From an uncultured Oscillospiraceae bacterium (lineage in GTDB: Bacteria > Bacillota > Clostridia > Oscillospirales > Ruminococcaceae), in the NCBI GenBank assembly GCA_950097605.1, contig CATNEU010000060.1, positions 1 to 8,048 on the forward strand: a DNA stretch of 8,048 nucleotides, given 5' to 3'. The translations under genes were made by a program, and so were the position numbers. Shown here piece after piece: positions 4,485 to 8,048 of this stretch; the first letter of the stretch is position 1; the number at the start of each line of letters is the position of its first letter. The notes beneath the pieces were generated by a model that was not told the origin of the DNA, searched no databases, and saw nothing but the letters and a program-made list of their open reading frames with translations.

Positions 4485-7400
4485 CTACTCTCCAATGGTC
4501 ACTGTAAATGTCTCGGAGAGGTTTCCAAGCGCGTCCATCGCCTGCACGGTATGGGTACCGGCCGCCTTGAGCTTCACAAAGTTGGCTCTCTGCGTCGGTT
4601 CGCCGCCGTCTATGATGAAATAGGCGGCCTCACTGGCTTTCACCGTAACGTTTTGCTGCACGGTGGCGCCGTTTTCCACAGGCTTGTTGGTGCCTTCAAT
4701 CACAGCCGAGAGCGTGGGGGCCGTGCGGTCAATTGTGAAGCGGTAGAACCCGCCGTAATTGCCGGCACGATCCCAGGCCTTCACAACATAGGTGCCCGGC
4801 TCGTCAAAGGTCATCTCGTCCAAATACGTATAGGCCGCTTCGTCTTCCGGCGCATACAGCTCAAATTCCGCAATCATCGGATAGAGTGCCGACGCCTCCT
4901 GCGTACCATCCTCCAGATACAGGCGGAAATAGCGGGCCGTAACAGCTTTATCCAATACTCTGTCGGAAATCCTGTCCTGATTGCCGGTAACGGTGTCCAC
5001 ATCGGTCCAGTTCTGGTTGTCGTCGGAAATTTGCAGTTTGAAGTCTTTTGTCCAGTATGTTTCCGGGTTCTCCATAGGACCGTTGTAGTTGTTTACAACC
5101 CATCTGCCAACGGTCGTCTTTTCTCCCATATCCACCGAAATCCAGGAATCGTACTTGGCATACATCAGGATGAAGGTAGACTCGTTGCCATCGGTTGCAC
5201 TCTTGGCCAAACCGGAGGAAGCTGCGCTCGTTTTGCCAACCGAGAGGTTGCCGCTTTCCGGTCTGGGCTTTTCATAGAGCACGCCGTTGATCTCGAGACG
5301 GACAGGCTCGGTCGAGCGGATGGTAACGGCGTCCTTGGTCGAACCGCCTGTCTGCACGTCCTCGCTCGAGAGGACCGGCTTGACATTGTCGATTGTAAAG
5401 GTAATCGTACTTTCATTGCCAACCGCGTCCGTCGCTTTGACCGCATAGGTCCCGTCGCCATATACGCGCACATAATACCCCATCGTCTCCTGTGCCACGC
5501 CGTTGACGGAGAAGGTCACTTTCTTATCCGACTGCACGGTTGCCGCGCCGCCTCTGACAAAGCCGCCGTCCGCCACACCGGTCAGAACCGGCACCTGCTT
5601 GTCGATGATGACTCTGTGGATATCGCAGTAGTTTCCAGCTCTGTCGATGCCCCTGACCTTATAGTCGCCGGATTCGGAGAGCGTGAAGCTTGTGACATAC
5701 TTGTCGGTGGCCGCCTCGCCGTTTACAAAGAACTGCACCGGCTCGTTGGTCGTGAACACAACATCCTGGTTGGTTTTCCCATAGTGCTCGGTGGTCGCAT
5801 CCATCACGGGTTTGGTGCGGTCGATCGAGAAGTGAACCGCCAGGCTCTTGTTGCCATCCGCGTCCACCGCGTATACGGCATACTCGCCCTCGTCGTTCAG
5901 GCGCAGGCTTGTGCCGGCCTTTTCAGCCGCCACGCCGTTCACAACAAAGGTCACTCCCTTGTTGGCCTGCAGCGTCACGGCATATCTTGTAGAACCGTTT
6001 TCCGGCATGCCGGTGATCTCAGGCAGTTCAGAATACGCGTTAAAGCTCACATTGTCAATCTGCACGCCGCGGTTGCGGTTGGTCTTGTCGCGGGAGGTGC
6101 CGATGGTGCGGAAGCCAAAGCGTCCGCTTATCTCCGCAGTCCCCTCGATCGAGAAGCTGCCGATGACCTTGTCATTCAATACGACAGTATAGTTGTCGTC
6201 CTGATAGAGGACGCTCACTTTGTGGGCCTCGCCCTGCGTCAGCGGGGTACTGGTTGCAAACGTGCCGGTCTGCACTGCTTTTTTGTCCTGCAGCAGCGTC
6301 CAGGTCCAATCCCCGTTCTCTTTCGCCTGGATTTCCACATAGTTGCGGTAATCTTTGAATTTCACAAGCGCCGAGAAATTGCCGTCCGAAGTGCCGTTGC
6401 CCTGTTCGAGCAGCACGTCGAAGTTCAAAATCGCATCGTAGCGGATAGGTGCGGTGCTGTCGTACACCACAGCGTCGTTGTTGTCTCCGTCGAAATTGCC
6501 AAACGAAGTATAGCGGAGCGATTTGCCCGCGATGCCGTCGGCAATCGAGAGGTCGGACAGACCGATCGAGTTGAGCCATCTGCCGGTGTCCGCACCCTCG
6601 AAGTCCTGCGCATACGCGTCGGGAATGGCTTCCGCGCCATACGGCGCCTCAAACTTCTCCGAGGGCTTCATCGAAAGGGATTCCACGCTCATATACAGCG
6701 TACCGCCCGCTTTGAGCAGCACAAGGTCGTCGACCAGCGCGGTGGTTTCATCCGCCTTGACCGGCTTGCTCTGCGCATAGGGCAGCGCCGCATCCGCACT
6801 TTCATAGAGGCGGACCACGTCGCCTTCCTTCAGGCCGCTCACCGTCACGGTATCCACGGCGCCGTTGTTGTTGGCAACCGCGATGTCCGCAGCATCGGGA
6901 ACTGCGGTGATCTGCGCATTCTCCGCGAGATAGCGGACCGAAGCGCGCAGGCTCTCGCGTTTTTCAGGCGCGGTGCGGGTGAAGAAGATCTTGGCGCTCT
7001 CCTTCTCCAGCGCAAGGCCCTCAAAGGTGATCTGCGTTGCGCCGTCCGGAACCGTCTGCGACACATAGGCCTCGCTGTCGTCCAGGGATTTGTAGAGCTT
7101 GACCACTTCGCCCGCGTGCAGGCCGCCGATGGTAACGGTGTCGTTGTCGCCGGCCGCGTTGGCCGCCACAACGTTTTCCGGCTCGATCGCGTCGGTGCGG
7201 TAGGTATAGGTGTTTTCAAACAACTGGAACTCGTAAATACGGCACCAGGTGTCGCCGGTCTGTGTCGGCTTGGTGATGTTCAGACGGAAATACTTGCCGG
7301 TCACCGGCGCTTCGAGGTTGATATCCGTCTCATTCGCGCTGTTGTTCTCGACAATATCCACATCGCGGAAACTGACGCCGTCGTCGCTGACCTGCAGCGA

Positions 7401-8048
7401 GAAGTTTTTGGTGTTATAGCCGGCACCCTCGCCCGCTTCCGGATGTCCGGCGTGGATAACCCGCCATCTCTGAACGGTGATCGGCTCGTCGTAGCTGACC
7501 TCCAGCCAGTTTCTGTTGCCGTTGCAGCACCATTTGGAACCGTTGACGATCACGCCGTCGACCGCGTTCTTTGCCGGCTCGGTGTCGAGCTGCTGGCTTG
7601 CGCGGACGTTCGGGTTGTTCAGCGCCAGGTTGACCGGCACTTCCTCGGTGTCGATTTCCGCGGAATCCGCGTCGATGCCCCAGCGGATATCGAGCTGCAC
7701 CGGCGTGCCGTATGTATAGTCGTCCCCAACCGGGATGATTTCGAGCTGCGAGTAAACGCCGTCGCCGCCGCGGTCGATCTTGGACGCATAGTAGGCGTTG
7801 TTGACCGTCGCGCCGATGACCGAGCGGCTGCCGTCGCTGTTCACCTTGCGGATTTCATAGAACGCGGGTTTGTTCTCCGGCGCGTCCCATCTGAACTTGG
7901 CCTGCGCCGTAACCGGCGACGGGAACGAGGTCTCATCGAGCACGACGTTGGATACCGCGCCCTGATAGGCGGCCTGTTCGGTATCCCGGATGGCAAGCTC
8001 GCCGATGTGCAGCGCATAGCCGTCCACATCCGTCTCGGTGGTCACCTG
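4485..8048 (-). CDS. Large secreted multidomain protein, possible GH85-type glycosidase C-terminal part (5' end outside window)
   Basis: There are 1187 codons plus 1-nt phase to the right edge, open at the N-terminus; residues below count from the valine at 8045. Residues 1-125 are a beta-sandwich (IGELAI, then YEIRKVNSDGSRSVIGAT) like the segment after the barrel in GH85 endo-beta-N-acetylglucosaminidases. Residues 138-278 form a discoidin/F5-8C domain (SKWCCNG, NFSLQVSDDG, KYFRLNI). Residues 285-470 hold two ~90-residue repeats with DTVTxxGLxxGxVVxLY. Residues 475-672 are a concanavalin-like sandwich (DFEGADTGRW to VQIDNVSFNA). Residues 675-1186 hold five Ig-like repeats whose ends read IDRTKPV, IDKQVPV, IDNVKPV, IDRTAPT. 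The fourth is split by a second discoidin domain (~932-1065). There is no LPXTG, SLH, dockerin or C-terminal membrane segment, so any anchoring must be elsewhere. The likely role is binding or hydrolysing host or dietary glycans outside the cell. The GH85 link is a tentative inference; the catalytic part is not in view. Confidence 0.9.
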   Translation of the reverse strand, partial: QVTTETDVDGYALHIGELAIRDTEQAAYQGAVSNVVLDETSFPSPVTAQAKFRWDAPENKPAFYEIRKVNSDGSRSVIGATVNNAYYASKIDRGGDGVYSQLEIIPVGDDYTYGTPVQLDIRWGIDADSAEIDTEEVPVNLALNNPNVRASQQLDTEPAKNAVDGVIVNGSKWCCNGNRNWLEVSYDEPITVQRWRVIHAGHPEAGEGAGYNTKNFSLQVSDDGVSFRDVDIVENNSANETDINLEAPVTGKYFRLNITKPTQTGDTWCRIYEFQLFENTYTYRTDAIEPENVVAANAAGDNDTVTIGGLHAGEVVKLYKSLDDSEAYVSQTVPDGATQITFEGLALEKESAKIFFTRTAPEKRESLRASVRYLAENAQITAVPDAADIAVANNNGAVDTVTVSGLKEGDVVRLYESADAALPYAQSKPVKADETTALVDDLVLLKAGGTLYMSVESLSMKPSEKFEAPYGAEAIPDAYAQDFEGADTGRWLNSIGLSDLSIADGIAGKSLRYTSFGNFDGDNNDAVVYDSTAPIRYDAILNFDVLLEQGNGTSDGNFSALVKFKDYRNYVEIQAKENGDWTWTLLQDKKAVQTGTFATSTPLTQGEAHKVSVLYQDDNYTVVLNDKVIGSFSIEGTAEISGRFGFRTIGTSRDKTNRNRGVQIDNVSFNAYSELPEITGMPENGSTRYAVTLQANKGVTFVVNGVAAEKAGTSLRLNDEGEYAVYAVDADGNKSLAVHFSIDRTKPVMDATTEHYGKTNQDVVFTTNEPVQFFVNGEAATDKYVTSFTLSESGDYKVRGIDRAGNYCDIHRVIIDKQVPVLTGVADGGFVRGGAATVQSDKKVTFSVNGVAQETMGYYVRVYGDGTYAVKATDAVGNESTITFTIDNVKPVLSSEDVQTGGSTKDAVTIRSTEPVRLEINGVLYEKPRPESGNLSVGKTSAASSGLAKSATDGNESTFILMYAKYDSWISVDMGEKTTVGRWVVNNYNGPMENPETYWTKDFKLQISDDNQNWTDVDTVTGNQDRISDRVLDKAVTARYFRLYLEDGTQEASALYPMIAEFELYAPEDEAAYTYLDEMTFDEPGTYVVKAWDRAGNYGGFYRFTIDRTAPTLSAVIEGTNKPVENGATVQQNVTVKASEAAYFIIDGGEPTQRANFVKLKAAGTHTVQAMDALGNLSETFTVTIGE

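Noticed and set aside
4437..4485. Direct repeat CACACCGGGC (4437-4446 and 4476-4485)
   Set aside because: It is only 10 bp, one copy overlaps the stop codon of the large gene, and there is no associated element; probably chance.
1..8048. CRISPR array, tRNA/rRNA genes, insertion sequences or phage genes
   Set aside because: No spaced direct repeats, no recognisable tRNA or rRNA segments, and no transposase or integrase motifs were seen on either strand.

Overview
The window (about 8 kb, roughly 58% G+C by eye) looks like chromosomal DNA of a fairly GC-rich, anaerobic Gram-positive bacterium, most likely a gut Clostridia/Oscillospirales-type Bacillota. The reasons are strong AAGGAGG-type ribosome binding sites, a large secreted carbohydrate-directed protein with discoidin and Ig-like modules, and a clostridial style of peptide-modification cassette. 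This assignment is inference. Every gene I can support is on the minus strand, so the biological reading order is right to left.

Right half (4485-8048): the 3' part of a very large secreted multidomain protein whose N-terminus lies outside the window. It has an N-terminal beta-sandwich resembling the region after the catalytic barrel in GH85 endo-beta-N-acetylglucosaminidases. Then come a discoidin (F5/8C) domain, two copies of an unrecognised ~90-residue repeat, a concanavalin-like sandwich, and five Ig-like repeats. The fourth Ig-like repeat is interrupted by a second discoidin domain. An AT-rich gap with a strong intrinsic terminator follows (4231-4273); an extra promoter upstream of that terminator could define a ~90-nt RNA.

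Middle (3108-4088): a secreted endonuclease/exonuclease/phosphatase (EEP) protein with a FIVAR-like helical segment, broken by one in-frame TAA between its first two catalytic motifs. No frameshift is needed to join the halves.

Left third (1-2872): a compact ribosomally synthesised peptide (RiPP)-type operon with a sigma-A-like promoter at 2929-2957 and a near-perfect 21-bp palindrome about 60 bp upstream of the inferred start site. Gene order is radical SAM/SPASM maturase, a 70-codon candidate precursor peptide with a GTG start overlapping the maturase gene, an HPr-kinase-like P-loop protein, an S24/S26 serine peptidase with a Ser-His arrangement, and the start of a stand-alone PqqD-like recognition protein. 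A perfect 15-bp inverted repeat lies between the precursor and the kinase gene.

The proposed logic, by analogy with known RiPP pathways, is as follows. PqqD binds the leader (which carries a YxxPxL motif), the SPASM enzyme makes a radical-derived crosslink in the core, the kinase-like protein phosphorylates or nucleotide-activates the peptide (its last residue is Ser), and the S24/S26 peptidase cleaves it. The combination is the most interesting content of the window.
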